This document shows, piece by piece, positions 16,868 through 24,923 of a stretch of DNA of 62,206 nt. A program made the translations under genes and the position numbers. Origin of the DNA: Parendozoicomonas sp. Alg238-R29. Lineage in GTDB: Bacteria; Pseudomonadota; Gammaproteobacteria; Pseudomonadales; Endozoicomonadaceae. The notes under the pieces were generated by a model. That model was not told the DNA's origin, ran no database searches, and saw only the letters and a list, made by a program, of their open reading frames with translations. How positions within the stretch are numbered: position 1 is the first letter of the stretch; each line of letters starts with the position of its first letter. The DNA is taken from NCBI RefSeq assembly GCF_947331445.1, contig NZ_CAMZOG010000015.1, forward strand, positions 1 to 62,206. Reading direction: 5' to 3'.

Positions 16868-18076
16868 TCAATCTTCGTTAACAGCACCAATCTTGTGAAT
16901 CGACAGGTCAGCGCCCTCAAACTCTTCCTCTTCAGAAAGGCGTAGGCCAAAGACAGCTTTGATAATGCCATAAACCACATAACCACCAATACCAGCGATA
17001 GCCACACCGGCAACGGTTCCTACAAGCTGAGACATAAAGGACACCTCGCCAAGGCCACCCAGTGCCTGCAGGCCAAAGATACCAGCCGCAATACCACCCC
17101 AGGCACCGCAAAGACCGTGCAGCGGCCATACACCAAGAACATCATCAATCTTCCACTTGTTCTGAGTGGTAGTGAATGCCCAGACGAACAACGCACCCGC
17201 AACGAGACCAATGACCAGCGCACCAATCGGATGCACAATATCGGAGCCAGCACAGATAGCCACCAACCCAGCCAGCGGTCCGTTATGAATAAAGCCAGGG
17301 TCATTACGACCAACCACCAGCGCAGCCAGGGTTCCGCCAACCATGGCCATAAGGGAGTTAACGGCAACCAGACCACTGATACTGTCGACTGTTTGCGCAG
17401 ACATCACGTTAAAGCCAAACCATCCCACAGTCAGAATCCATGAACCCAGAGCCAGGAAAGGAATATTGGACGGAGCAAAAGCAACAACTTTGCCATTACG
17501 ATAGCGCCCCTGACGTTGCCCCAGTAACAATACAGCCCCCAGCGCTATCCAGCCGCCAACCGCATGAACAACAATAGAACCGGCGAAATCACGGAAAGGC
17601 AGGCCAAACTGTTCTTCCAGAAAAGCCTGGAAGCCAAAGTTACCATTCCACACCATGCCTTCAAACAAAGGATAAAGGAAAGCAACAATCAAAAAGGTCG
17701 CCAGAAGTTGAGGGTAAAACTTCGCCCGTTCAGCAATACCACCAGAGACAATAGCTGGAATCGCTGCGGCAAAGGTCAGCAGGAAGAAGAACTTCACCAG
17801 TTCATAACCCTGCCCGGTAACCAGCTCCTCAGCACCAGAATAAAAACTCACGCCGTAAGAAATCTGGTAACCAATAAAAAAGTAGGCCAGCGTGGAAACC
17901 CCAAAATCACTGATGATTTTGGAAAGTGCGTTGACCTGGTTTTTCAGGCGCACCGTGCCCACTTCAAGAAATGCAAAGCCCGCATGCATTGCCAGAACCA
18001 TAATGGCTCCCAGCAATATGAAAAGTGTATTCGTCCCTTGTAAAAGGGATTCTACAGCGCTGTTCATGTGTTCCAT
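16868..18076 (-). CDS. amt: ammonium transporter Amt
   Basis: Polytopic inner-membrane ammonium channel, 402 aa. It begins with the characteristic N-terminal helix (TNTLFILLGAIMVLAMHAGFAF, spanning 15-36) and keeps the twin pore histidines in SIVVHAVGGW and VWPLHGLCGAWGG, plus FAGSIVVH and the NDPGF.HNGPLAGLVAI family blocks. About eleven membrane helices are expected. The C-terminal cytoplasmic tail (LSEEEEFEGADLSIHK) resembles the regulatory tail of Amt proteins that bind PII. No glnK gene adjoins it, unlike the usual glnK-amtB operon, so PII control would have to come from elsewhere. An NtrC-like box lies 41 nt upstream. Confidence 0.95.
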   Translation of the reverse strand: MEHMNSAVESLLQGTNTLFILLGAIMVLAMHAGFAFLEVGTVRLKNQVNALSKIISDFGVSTLAYFFIGYQISYGVSFYSGAEELVTGQGYELVKFFFLLTFAAAIPAIVSGGIAERAKFYPQLLATFLIVAFLYPLFEGMVWNGNFGFQAFLEEQFGLPFRDFAGSIVVHAVGGWIALGAVLLLGQRQGRYRNGKVVAFAPSNIPFLALGSWILTVGWFGFNVMSAQTVDSISGLVAVNSLMAMVGGTLAALVVGRNDPGFIHNGPLAGLVAICAGSDIVHPIGALVIGLVAGALFVWAFTTTQNKWKIDDVLGVWPLHGLCGAWGGIAAGIFGLQALGGLGEVSFMSQLVGTVAGVAIAGIGGYVVYGIIKAVFGLRLSEEEEFEGADLSIHKIGAVNED

Positions 18077-18116
18077 AAATCTGCCTACTGCCTACTGGTT
18101 GTTATTACTGCTTCAT

Positions 18117-18133
18117 TGCACCAAAGGGGTGCT
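18117..18133. promoter_or_regulatory. NtrC-type binding site upstream of amt
   Basis: TGCACC-AAAGG-GGTGCT matches the NtrC enhancer consensus (TGCACY-N5-GGTGCA) in 11 of 12 positions with exact spacing. A second, poorer copy (GCACC-CCTAA-GGGTC) lies about 36 nt further on. This supports nitrogen-limitation control of amt. The 18077-18461 gap otherwise holds a candidate sigma-54 promoter and the rsuA upstream region. Confidence 0.55.
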
Positions 18134-18340
18134 TTCTTGTTCTTGTTCGCACCCCTAAGGGTCACCGCGACATGAAATTCAGGAACTGCTATCTCTTACA
18201 GGAAAACAGTGTCCACTCCAAAACCTGCCTTAAACCCTCTTAAACCGCTCTATTTCAGGCACTCTGGCTCCCCCTCAGGGCAAACCACTATCGACACACC
18301 TGCACCATGAAAGAACGCTTTAAAAATAAGGCACTAGTAA

Positions 18341-18360
18341 AAAGCAATTTTCATACCCAA
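18341..18360 (-). promoter_or_regulatory. candidate sigma-54 promoter for amt
   Basis: Read on the minus strand, TTGGGTATGAAAATTGCTTTT has the GG-N10-GC spacing of -24/-12 elements (consensus TGGCAC-N5-TTGCW). It would leave a leader of about 255 nt before amt and place the NtrC box downstream of the start, which is unusual. Held weakly. Confidence 0.33.
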
Positions 18361-18461
18361 ATATGCCCACCATTTGTGCGGGTATAAATTTACTCTGGCG
18401 GTCTTGCTTTACCCACTCCATAATCCTGCAGCTAAATTCGTTACCAATAAGTTCACTATTT

Positions 18462-19154
18462 ATGCGTTTGGATCGTTATATCAGTGAGTGCACCGAGCTC
18501 AGCCGTGCCAATGCCAAAAAGGCTTTGCACCGGGGAGATATCACCTGCGATGGCGTTGTGGTAAAGAATTCCGGTTTTAAAGTGGATAAAGACTGCGAAG
18601 TGCACCTGTCAGGAGAGCGGCTGTACCATGTCAGTAGCCGCTATATCATGCTCAACAAACCGGCTGACACCGTATGTTCCAATGTTGGCGAAGCCGGCTA
18701 CCCTTCTGTTTTAACGCTGCTTGACCTACCCAAAGCGGAGACTCTGCAAATAGCGGGCAGGCTGGATGCTGATACCACTGGCCTCACCCTGATAACCAAT
18801 GACGGGCAATGGGGACACCGTATCACTTCACCACGAAAAGCTTGCAACAAACGCTACCGTGTCTGGCTGGCTGAACCTCTGGTAGAGACCGCGGAAGCAG
18901 AACTCGCTGAAGGTATACAGCTGAAAACCGAAACCAAGCCTGTTCTGCCTGCCAAACTAGAACGTATTTCTGATACCGAGGTTCTGCTGACTATCACCGA
19001 AGGCAAATACCATCAGGTAAAAAGAATGTTTGCTGCGTTGGGCAATCGAGTCACAGCCCTGCACAGGGAGCAGGTTGGAGATATTAAGCTGGATGAAATA
19101 CTGAAACCTGGAGAGTGGCGGGAGTTAACCCCCGAAGAAATAGGTAGCGTTTAA
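18462..19154 (+). CDS. rsuA: 16S rRNA pseudouridine(516) synthase
   Basis: Converts U516 of 16S rRNA to pseudouridine. The product from the ATG at 18462 is 230 aa, matching E. coli RsuA (231), and begins MRLDRYISECTELSRANA, the S4-like RNA-binding domain (residues 1-55). The catalytic segment is AGRLDADTTGL with D102 at the same position as in E. coli, followed by the KRYRV and GKYHQVKRMFAALGN motifs. An upstream in-frame start at 18363 would add 33 residues with no family match, so I reject it. The gene ends 3 nt from the convergent unknown gene at 19158; no terminator is visible between them. Confidence 0.95.
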   Translation: MRLDRYISECTELSRANAKKALHRGDITCDGVVVKNSGFKVDKDCEVHLSGERLYHVSSRYIMLNKPADTVCSNVGEAGYPSVLTLLDLPKAETLQIAGRLDADTTGLTLITNDGQWGHRITSPRKACNKRYRVWLAEPLVETAEAELAEGIQLKTETKPVLPAKLERISDTEVLLTITEGKYHQVKRMFAALGNRVTALHREQVGDIKLDEILKPGEWRELTPEEIGSV

Positions 19155-19157
19155 AAT

Positions 19158-20546
19158 CTACAGGGCTGCCTCCGCCACCTTTAGCAAACCCAGTGTTCGG
19201 TGAATACCTGCAGGCGTGAGCTCCTGATCACTGCCTTCACCCTTGCTGGTCATATCTGCTATTTGAGTGACTTCATCCTGAAAGGCTTGCGCTATTTCCG
19301 GTAAAAGCTGAGAAACAAATTCGCTGACCATAGGCGGCCCGGCCAGTGCTGCCTGTTGAGCCATGGGGCTTGATTCTTCGAGTTCCTTTGGATACCACTC
19401 CATGGTGAGATTGATAGCCGCCAAGGCTTTGGCCAATTGGGAATCTGGCGATTGCAGCCCTTGCTGTAATCGCTTCCTTTGATCATCTGTTAGCCTTTCT
19501 ACAGCTCGAGCAATAAAGGGACCCACTAGCTCTGAAATCTCCCCGGTTCCCAACCGCTCATTTGGCTTAATAGCCGCCGCCAAGGCATAAGCATCACGAA
19601 CAAGGCAGTAACAACCCAGCACTAAAGCATCACCGTTGTTCTCTGCCATGGCATTCAGGTAAGACTGAGCACTTTTATTAAAGTGCGCTTCTGCTGGTTT
19701 CTCTGGACTCATCATGTACTGATTCAAGGCCGGGCGCGCAAGTTCAACCCAGGGCATTGGTCTTGAATGGAGCGTAGGCAAAGGCAGTCTTTCCATATCT
19801 GGGGGGGGGGGTGATAATGTGCGTTTGTATATTGCGCGAAATATCAGTGCATTAACGGCACTTTCTCTCCCTTCTACCAAATCATTGGCTACCGATTGAA
19901 CCCGCAAATCAAAGATGGGGCCTGCAGAATGTTTTCGGGCTGTTTTAACCAGCCCCGCACACAACATATCCCCTACATGAAAAACACTGTGAATATGTCG
20001 ATTGTCAGCATCAAACATGCAGTGAGCCTTTAACACCCCCATCAGATAAGATATTTCCGTACTCGGCCTCACCAAGGCCTTGAGCATTAGCTTTCTTTCC
20101 TTTTTTGAAGCCCTTGCGTAGACATTATCAATAACTTTACTGAGTAAACTCTTCAGCTGCTCTTTTGATACATCCTTGCCTTCACCGCATGCGCTTACAG
20201 AGTGGAGCACCCTATTCAGCGTATCAATAGTCAGAGAGAGATCTCTGCCAGACATAGCAGCCGTAAACTGTTCCACATCAGTAGTGAGTCTCTGGAGCTG
20301 CTCTGGGCTTGGCGAAAAGGTATTCAACCCAACAGGTTGATTGCTCATAAAGGTTTGCAGTTCATGCTCTTGAACAACAGCAACAGAACGCTGCCCCAAC
20401 AACTTATCTGCCCAACTCTTTGGAAGAATCTTTTCTGCAAGTCGCGATAGAATACTAGCCTTATCTGCTCGCCCTTTTGATTGACGGGACTCAACAGCAC
20501 TAAGAAAGCTGGCTTTAATTCTGACTAATAACTGGGGAATTCTCAT
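19158..20546 (-). CDS. unknown 462-residue protein containing a poly-C tract
   Basis: I do not recognise a family. The protein is soluble, largely helical by composition, with a basic N-terminus (MRIPQLLVRIKASF) and no signal peptide or clear membrane segment. Its middle has a proline run (LSPPPPDMER, near residue 246) encoded by an 11-nt C tract, a likely slippage site. A single base gained or lost would end translation within about 20-30 codons, removing the C-terminal 40 percent. It is transcribed away from rlmKL, behind that gene's terminator, so it has its own promoter. By size and lack of homology it resembles the other lineage-specific unknowns here. Function unknown. Confidence 0.7.
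   Translation of the reverse strand: MRIPQLLVRIKASFLSAVESRQSKGRADKASILSRLAEKILPKSWADKLLGQRSVAVVQEHELQTFMSNQPVGLNTFSPSPEQLQRLTTDVEQFTAAMSGRDLSLTIDTLNRVLHSVSACGEGKDVSKEQLKSLLSKVIDNVYARASKKERKLMLKALVRPSTEISYLMGVLKAHCMFDADNRHIHSVFHVGDMLCAGLVKTARKHSAGPIFDLRVQSVANDLVEGRESAVNALIFRAIYKRTLSPPPPDMERLPLPTLHSRPMPWVELARPALNQYMMSPEKPAEAHFNKSAQSYLNAMAENNGDALVLGCYCLVRDAYALAAAIKPNERLGTGEISELVGPFIARAVERLTDDQRKRLQQGLQSPDSQLAKALAAINLTMEWYPKELEESSPMAQQAALAGPPMVSEFVSQLLPEIAQAFQDEVTQIADMTSKGEGSDQELTPAGIHRTLGLLKVAEAAL
19801..19811. repeat. homopolymer G11/C11 tract inside a coding region
   Basis: Eleven consecutive G on the plus strand (C on the coding strand) lie in frame in the unknown gene at 19158-20546. With 10 or 12 C the frame meets a stop shortly afterwards in both cases, as read directly. 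It is by far the longest G/C homopolymer in the window. Confidence 0.9.
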
Positions 20547-20604
20547 GATTAATATTCCTGAAACCTGTCAGAAATATCGGCGGCCTGCGCTCGAAAACCA
20601 GCAT

Positions 20605-20629
20605 AAAAAAGGAGGCACCAAACCTCCTT
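20605..20629 (-). terminator. Rho-independent terminator of rlmKL
   Basis: On the minus strand AAGGAGG, a 7-nt loop and CCTCC are followed by six T, 20-45 nt after the rlmKL stop codon. Confidence 0.85.
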
Positions 20630-20649
20630 AGAAATCACATAAATAGAAT

Positions 20650-22866
20650 CTAGTGCCGGTGAGTCAACTGCCAGCACCGGTGAATCTTCTGGTTACGCTT
20701 GAAATCCTGATCAATCGTCTGGGCAGAGATTTCCTCAACCTTGAACAACTCAGCCAGTTCGTCATCCATACGGAATTTGCGGAAATTGTTAGAGAAGTAC
20801 AACACACCATCACGAGCCAGAAGCCCCATAGCCCGCTTCAGCATATCTTTATGTTCTTCTTGAATATCAAAGACATCCCGCATTTTCTTCGAGTTAGAAA
20901 ATGTTGGAGGGTCAATAAAGATCAAGTCATAGGTGTCCTTACAACCTTTCAGCCATTTGATGCAGTCGGCGTTTTCCAGCTTATGACGATCACTGAAACC
21001 ATTCAGGGACAAATTCTGCCGAGCCCATTCCAGATAAGTTTTGGATAGATCGACACTGGTAGTCTGACTGGCTCCACCAGCCGCTGCATGCACAGTGGCC
21101 GCGCCGGTATAACAGAACAGGTTGAGAAAACGCTTGCCTTTGGCCTCCTTTTGGATACGCAGGCGCATCGGACGATGATCAAGGAACAATCCGGTATCCA
21201 GATAATCCTTTAAGTTCACCAGGAAGCGACAGCCACCTTCGGCCACTTCGAAGCGCTGCTGCTGATCAGCCATCTTCCGATACTGGTTTTTACCCGCCTG
21301 CCGACGTCGCTGCTTCAGAGCAATCTGCTCGGTTTTTACCGGAAGAACTGTTGGAATAGCCTGAAGTATATCGTGAAGGCGTTCTTCCGCCTTCTGTTCA
21401 TCAATAGATGCTGGAGCACGGTATTCCTGAACCAACACCTGATCTTTATAAATATCTATAGCAACAGCGTACTCGGGCATATCAGCATCATAAACCCGAT
21501 AGCATTCCACTTCGTTTCTATTCGCCCATTTCTGCAAGATTTTCAGATTCTTACGCAGACGATTTGCGAACATTTCTGCGCCTTTACCTAAGCTGATTTC
21601 AACCTTTGGTTTCACCACGATCTGAGAAACTTTTTGCTCTCCAGGTGCCTGCTCACTATTTTGCGTTTTACTTTCTTCGTTGCGCTTGTGATAGCCGTAA
21701 TACCATTCAGGCTGAATATCAAAAGTGAACAGCTTGGCTTCCAGAGCGCCATTAAAGAAGCTGTAGTTTTTGCGAGCACGTAACCCCATACGGCGAGCCA
21801 GCGTTGGATTGCTGGTAATAATCGCCCCCTGCCACCCTTCAAAACAGTTGCGGAAGGTTTCACCCAGACGCTGATACATCCAAACCAGACTGGACTCATC
21901 TCCCAAACGTTCACCATAAGGAGGGTTGCAGATCACGAGGCCTGATGTGTTTTTGATCGCATCAACATTGGCCAGTTCACGGGTTTCAATATGAATGCGT
22001 TTCTCAAGCCCGGCACGGCGCAGGTTTTCGTGAGCCTGGCGAACAACCCGAACATCCCCTTCATAGCCAATAAAGCTGTTATTGAGTTTTTCCAGGCCAG
22101 CGACTCGCCGCTCACGAGCCTCTTCCAGCAACTCCCGCCAAATTTTAGGAATATGGCCGGACCAATTGTGGAAGCCGTAGTTAAGGCGCAGCAGGCCAGG
22201 AGCAATATCTGCGGCCATCAACGCTCCTTCCAGCAGCAACGTGCCGGAACCACACAGTGGATCAACCAGCGTAGCGCCTTCTTTTGCCATCTGCGGCCAA
22301 CCTGAACGGACAAGCAGAGCAGCAGCAAGGTTTTCCTTCAGAGGCGCTTTACCGGTATCCAGACGATAACCACGGCGATGCAGACTCTCACCAGACAAAT
22401 CCAGAGAGATATCCGCCCGATTACGGCTCATACGCACATGAACACGAATGTCCGGAGATGTTTTATTAATGGCAGGTCGAAAATCTGCTTTTTCTCGAAG
22501 GCGATCACAGATAGCATCTTTCACAACAAGTGCACCGAAGTGACTGTTATTAATAGCTTTACTGGTACCATTAAAGGTAATCGCCAGAGTGGCATCAGGT
22601 TCAAAATGATCTTCCCAGGGAATAGCCTTAACCCCGTCGTAGAGAAGTTCACGAGCTTCTGCATCAATCTGGCGAAGATGCAGCAAAATACGGTTAGCAA
22701 GCCGTGACCAGAGACAGCTACGATAGGCGGCCTGCAAACCACCCTTAAAATGGCAGCCAGCCACAGTCAGGCGAATATCCTCACCACCAAGAGCAGCCAG
22801 TTCTTCAGCCAGCAAACCTTCCACGCCCTTTGGGCAGGAGGCAAAGAATTCGTAGTTATCGGACAT
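20650..22866 (-). CDS. rlmL: bifunctional 23S rRNA methyltransferase RlmKL (G2069 N7 / G2445 N2)
   Basis: Two fused SAM methyltransferases modifying 23S rRNA, 738 aa (E. coli about 702). The N-terminus carries a THUMP-type RNA-binding region (about 45-155), then the RlmL domain with LVDPLCGSGTLLLEGA and the catalytic ICNPPYGERL. The C-terminal RlmK domain has FLNLFCYTGAATVHAA and IFIDPPTFSNSKKM. I chose the ATG giving MSDNYEFFASCPKG, the usual family start, with AAGGTG just upstream; a TTG four codons earlier would overlap that ribosome-binding site. Both active sites look intact. A strong terminator follows. Confidence 0.95.
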   Translation of the reverse strand: MSDNYEFFASCPKGVEGLLAEELAALGGEDIRLTVAGCHFKGGLQAAYRSCLWSRLANRILLHLRQIDAEARELLYDGVKAIPWEDHFEPDATLAITFNGTSKAINNSHFGALVVKDAICDRLREKADFRPAINKTSPDIRVHVRMSRNRADISLDLSGESLHRRGYRLDTGKAPLKENLAAALLVRSGWPQMAKEGATLVDPLCGSGTLLLEGALMAADIAPGLLRLNYGFHNWSGHIPKIWRELLEEARERRVAGLEKLNNSFIGYEGDVRVVRQAHENLRRAGLEKRIHIETRELANVDAIKNTSGLVICNPPYGERLGDESSLVWMYQRLGETFRNCFEGWQGAIITSNPTLARRMGLRARKNYSFFNGALEAKLFTFDIQPEWYYGYHKRNEESKTQNSEQAPGEQKVSQIVVKPKVEISLGKGAEMFANRLRKNLKILQKWANRNEVECYRVYDADMPEYAVAIDIYKDQVLVQEYRAPASIDEQKAEERLHDILQAIPTVLPVKTEQIALKQRRRQAGKNQYRKMADQQQRFEVAEGGCRFLVNLKDYLDTGLFLDHRPMRLRIQKEAKGKRFLNLFCYTGAATVHAAAGGASQTTSVDLSKTYLEWARQNLSLNGFSDRHKLENADCIKWLKGCKDTYDLIFIDPPTFSNSKKMRDVFDIQEEHKDMLKRAMGLLARDGVLYFSNNFRKFRMDDELAELFKVEEISAQTIDQDFKRNQKIHRCWQLTHRH

Positions 22867-22878
22867 TGTCACCTTCAA

Positions 22879-23320
22879 ACAGAGTGATCATGAAGCAGAT
22901 CGAAAAATCTGGCCGATTGTACAGCCTGTACCGTGGATTACGAGCCGTACCATTCGCACAGGTACTGATAAAGACCGAAAAGCTTTAATAATCTCTAGAG
23001 CTAGAGCAAAACCGATGTTTTGCCATGCACATCAGACAAACGGTCAATATCTTTTGATTTCAGTTATTTATTGGCAAGGTTTCGTCCACATATTGAGTTT
23101 TAAACTAAGTAGTTATAGCGCTATGTCTATTCGTTCCTCGACAGATCGCAAGGAATCCGATAGAACTTACTGACGTAGTGATGTGAAAACATCCCCTCCC
23201 ACCCCAGAAAGGTTCTCCAGACTAGAGGACTGGATTGATGTTCCTTTCTGTGACACATAAATTCCGGATAGCTGGCGAGCTCTCTGGGATGCTGTATCCG
23301 AATAAGGAGGCTACTTCGCA
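22879..23320. other. long rmf/rlmKL intergenic region with a palindrome
   Basis: About 440 nt separate the divergent rlmKL and rmf. It contains a perfect palindrome GCAAAAC-CGAT-GTTTTGC (23006-23023), which could be an operator or a weak hairpin. A half CRP-like site (TGTGACACAT) lies near 23250. No gene is supported; the frames on the minus strand are shadows. Confidence 0.4.
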
Positions 23321-23533
23321 ATGAAGAGACAAAAAAGAGACATGACAGATCGGGCTTATGCCAAAGGCTACCAGATGGGAGCTCAAGGGCGACCCAATGA
23401 AAACTGCCCACATGCCAACGAAAATGATCAACGACAAGCCTGGCTGAATGGCTGGCGAGAAGGTTGGTCAGACCACGTGGAAGGCTTCACTGGCGTTTCC
23501 GGTATCCACAAGCTTAATGAGCATCAGCTTTAA
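23321..23533 (+). CDS. rmf: ribosome modulation factor
   Basis: Small basic protein that pairs 70S ribosomes into inactive 100S dimers in stationary phase. The first residues, MKRQKRDMTDRAYAKGYQMG, closely follow E. coli RMF (MKRQKRD...RA...GYQAG), and the second block QRQAWLNGWREGWSD matches its C-terminal half (SQWLGGWREAMAD). At 70 aa it is longer than E. coli RMF (55) by a C-terminal tail, as seen in other marine gammaproteobacteria. A strong Shine-Dalgarno (AAGGAGG) precedes the ATG. It is monocistronic, with its own terminator and a long upstream region suited to growth-phase control. Confidence 0.95.
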   Translation: MKRQKRDMTDRAYAKGYQMGAQGRPNENCPHANENDQRQAWLNGWREGWSDHVEGFTGVSGIHKLNEHQL

Positions 23534-23616
23534 CTGCTAACTCTCCTTTTCTCTTCTTGAAGACACTTGGCTCTTGAAGAAAAAATCCTCAGCCACTCGC
23601 TGGGTTCAGCATTGAG

Positions 23617-23647
23617 AAGGCCCCGATACTCTATCAGGGCCTTTTTG
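23617..23647. terminator. terminator shared by rmf and pyrD
   Basis: AAGGCCC and GGGCCTT form a 7-bp stem around a 13-nt loop, followed on the plus strand by TTTTTG. It ends rmf; the minus-strand copy sits directly after the pyrD stop with a shorter T-run. Confidence 0.75.
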
Positions 23648-23648
23648 T

Positions 23649-24689
23649 TTATCTGGCTTTGACTAGCTTGGCCAGTTCAGCCGCTACAGCTTCAGAGGCT
23701 TCCGCCATCAGGTCTGGCCCACGAAAAATAAAGCCACTGTAAATCTGTACCAGGCTCGCTCCTGCCCTGACTTTTTCTACCGCGTCTGCGGCGCTCATAA
23801 TGCCACCAACGCCGATAACAGGGATCTTCCCATCCACGGCCTCTGCCAAAACCTTGATTTTGTCTGTAGCCAGCCCAGTGAGAGGTTTACCACTCAAGCC
23901 ACCCTGCTCTTGAGCAAACTGATGCCCGGCAACAGCATCACGCTCCAGAGTGGTATTGGTGGCAATTACACCATCCATACCACAGGCTACCAGCTGACCA
24001 GCAATTTCCCGTAATTCATCATCAGACATATCTGGCGCGAGTTTGATAGCGATTGGTACATAGCGATGGTGTTCCTCGGCCAAACGGGTCTGTTCTTCTT
24101 TCAGGGCTTTGAGAAGAGATGAGAGGTGTTCACCAAACTGAAGCTCCCGTAATCCTGGCGTATTGGGAGAAGAAAGGTTAACTGCAACATAACCGGCCCA
24201 AGGGTAAACCTTTTGCAGGCAAGCAATGTAATCATCATTGGCCTTTTCAACAGGAGTGATCTTGTTTTTGCCAATATTAACGCCAATTACAGCTTTAGTC
24301 TTAGCCTTACGCAGGTTGGCAACAAGGTGATCCACGCCCTTATTGTTAAAACCCATACGGTTAATAATGGCTTCATTTTCTACCAGCCGGAACAGGCGGG
24401 GCTTGGCGTTTCCGGGTTGAGCCAGAGGGGTTACAGTGCCAACTTCTACAAAACCAAAGCCGAGATCACCAAAAGCATCAATACATTCACCGTCTTTATC
24501 CAAGCCAGCGGCCAGACCAACAGGGTTGGGGAAGTCGATACCCATAACCTTAACCGGAGCATCAGGAACCGGGCGGATAACCTTTTTAATCAACCCCAGT
24601 CGCTGGCCTGCCCCCAGCAAATCCATAGTGACACCGTGAGCTGTTTCTGGGGTGAGGCGAAACAGTAACGAGCGAGCCAGCTTATACAT
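23649..24689 (-). CDS. pyrD: dihydroorotate dehydrogenase (quinone), class 2
   Basis: Oxidises dihydroorotate to orotate with the membrane quinone pool in pyrimidine synthesis. At 346 aa it fits class 2. The N-terminal extension (MYKLARSLLFRLTPETAHGVT) is the membrane-docking helix pair. FMN and substrate motifs are GLAAGLDKDGE (58-68), INRMGFNN (109-116), the catalytic-serine segment NLSSPNTPGL (171-180) and the phosphate loop GVGGIMSAADA. All key residues are present. It converges with rmf across a shared terminator. Confidence 0.97.
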   Translation of the reverse strand: MYKLARSLLFRLTPETAHGVTMDLLGAGQRLGLIKKVIRPVPDAPVKVMGIDFPNPVGLAAGLDKDGECIDAFGDLGFGFVEVGTVTPLAQPGNAKPRLFRLVENEAIINRMGFNNKGVDHLVANLRKAKTKAVIGVNIGKNKITPVEKANDDYIACLQKVYPWAGYVAVNLSSPNTPGLRELQFGEHLSSLLKALKEEQTRLAEEHHRYVPIAIKLAPDMSDDELREIAGQLVACGMDGVIATNTTLERDAVAGHQFAQEQGGLSGKPLTGLATDKIKVLAEAVDGKIPVIGVGGIMSAADAVEKVRAGASLVQIYSGFIFRGPDLMAEASEAVAAELAKLVKAR

Positions 24690-24923
24690 GGTGATTCCTT
24701 GCAGTAGGGGTGGGAATTCTGCGCGGAATTATATGGACTCCAATAGAGGCTATCCACTGTTATTGATACAACCTCTCCCCAAGCGTGGCCACATCAGACC
24801 CACACCCTTGGATACATCTATAGTCTTAACCGCCAGATTTATCGAAACTTCCTCCGGAAACACCGGTCATATGTAGTAACCGGACGTTTTTCAGGGTTAA
24901 ACCCTGTGCATGGAGGCACGAAA

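Noticed and set aside
16638-16898. 86-codon plus-strand frame between the IS scrap and amt
   Set aside because: It is antisense to the IS1380 remnant and to the amt C-terminus, with no family match.
18363-18461. Upstream start for rsuA giving a 263-residue protein
   Set aside because: The extra 33 residues match nothing in the family; the ATG at 18462 gives the expected length and the MRLDRYI start.
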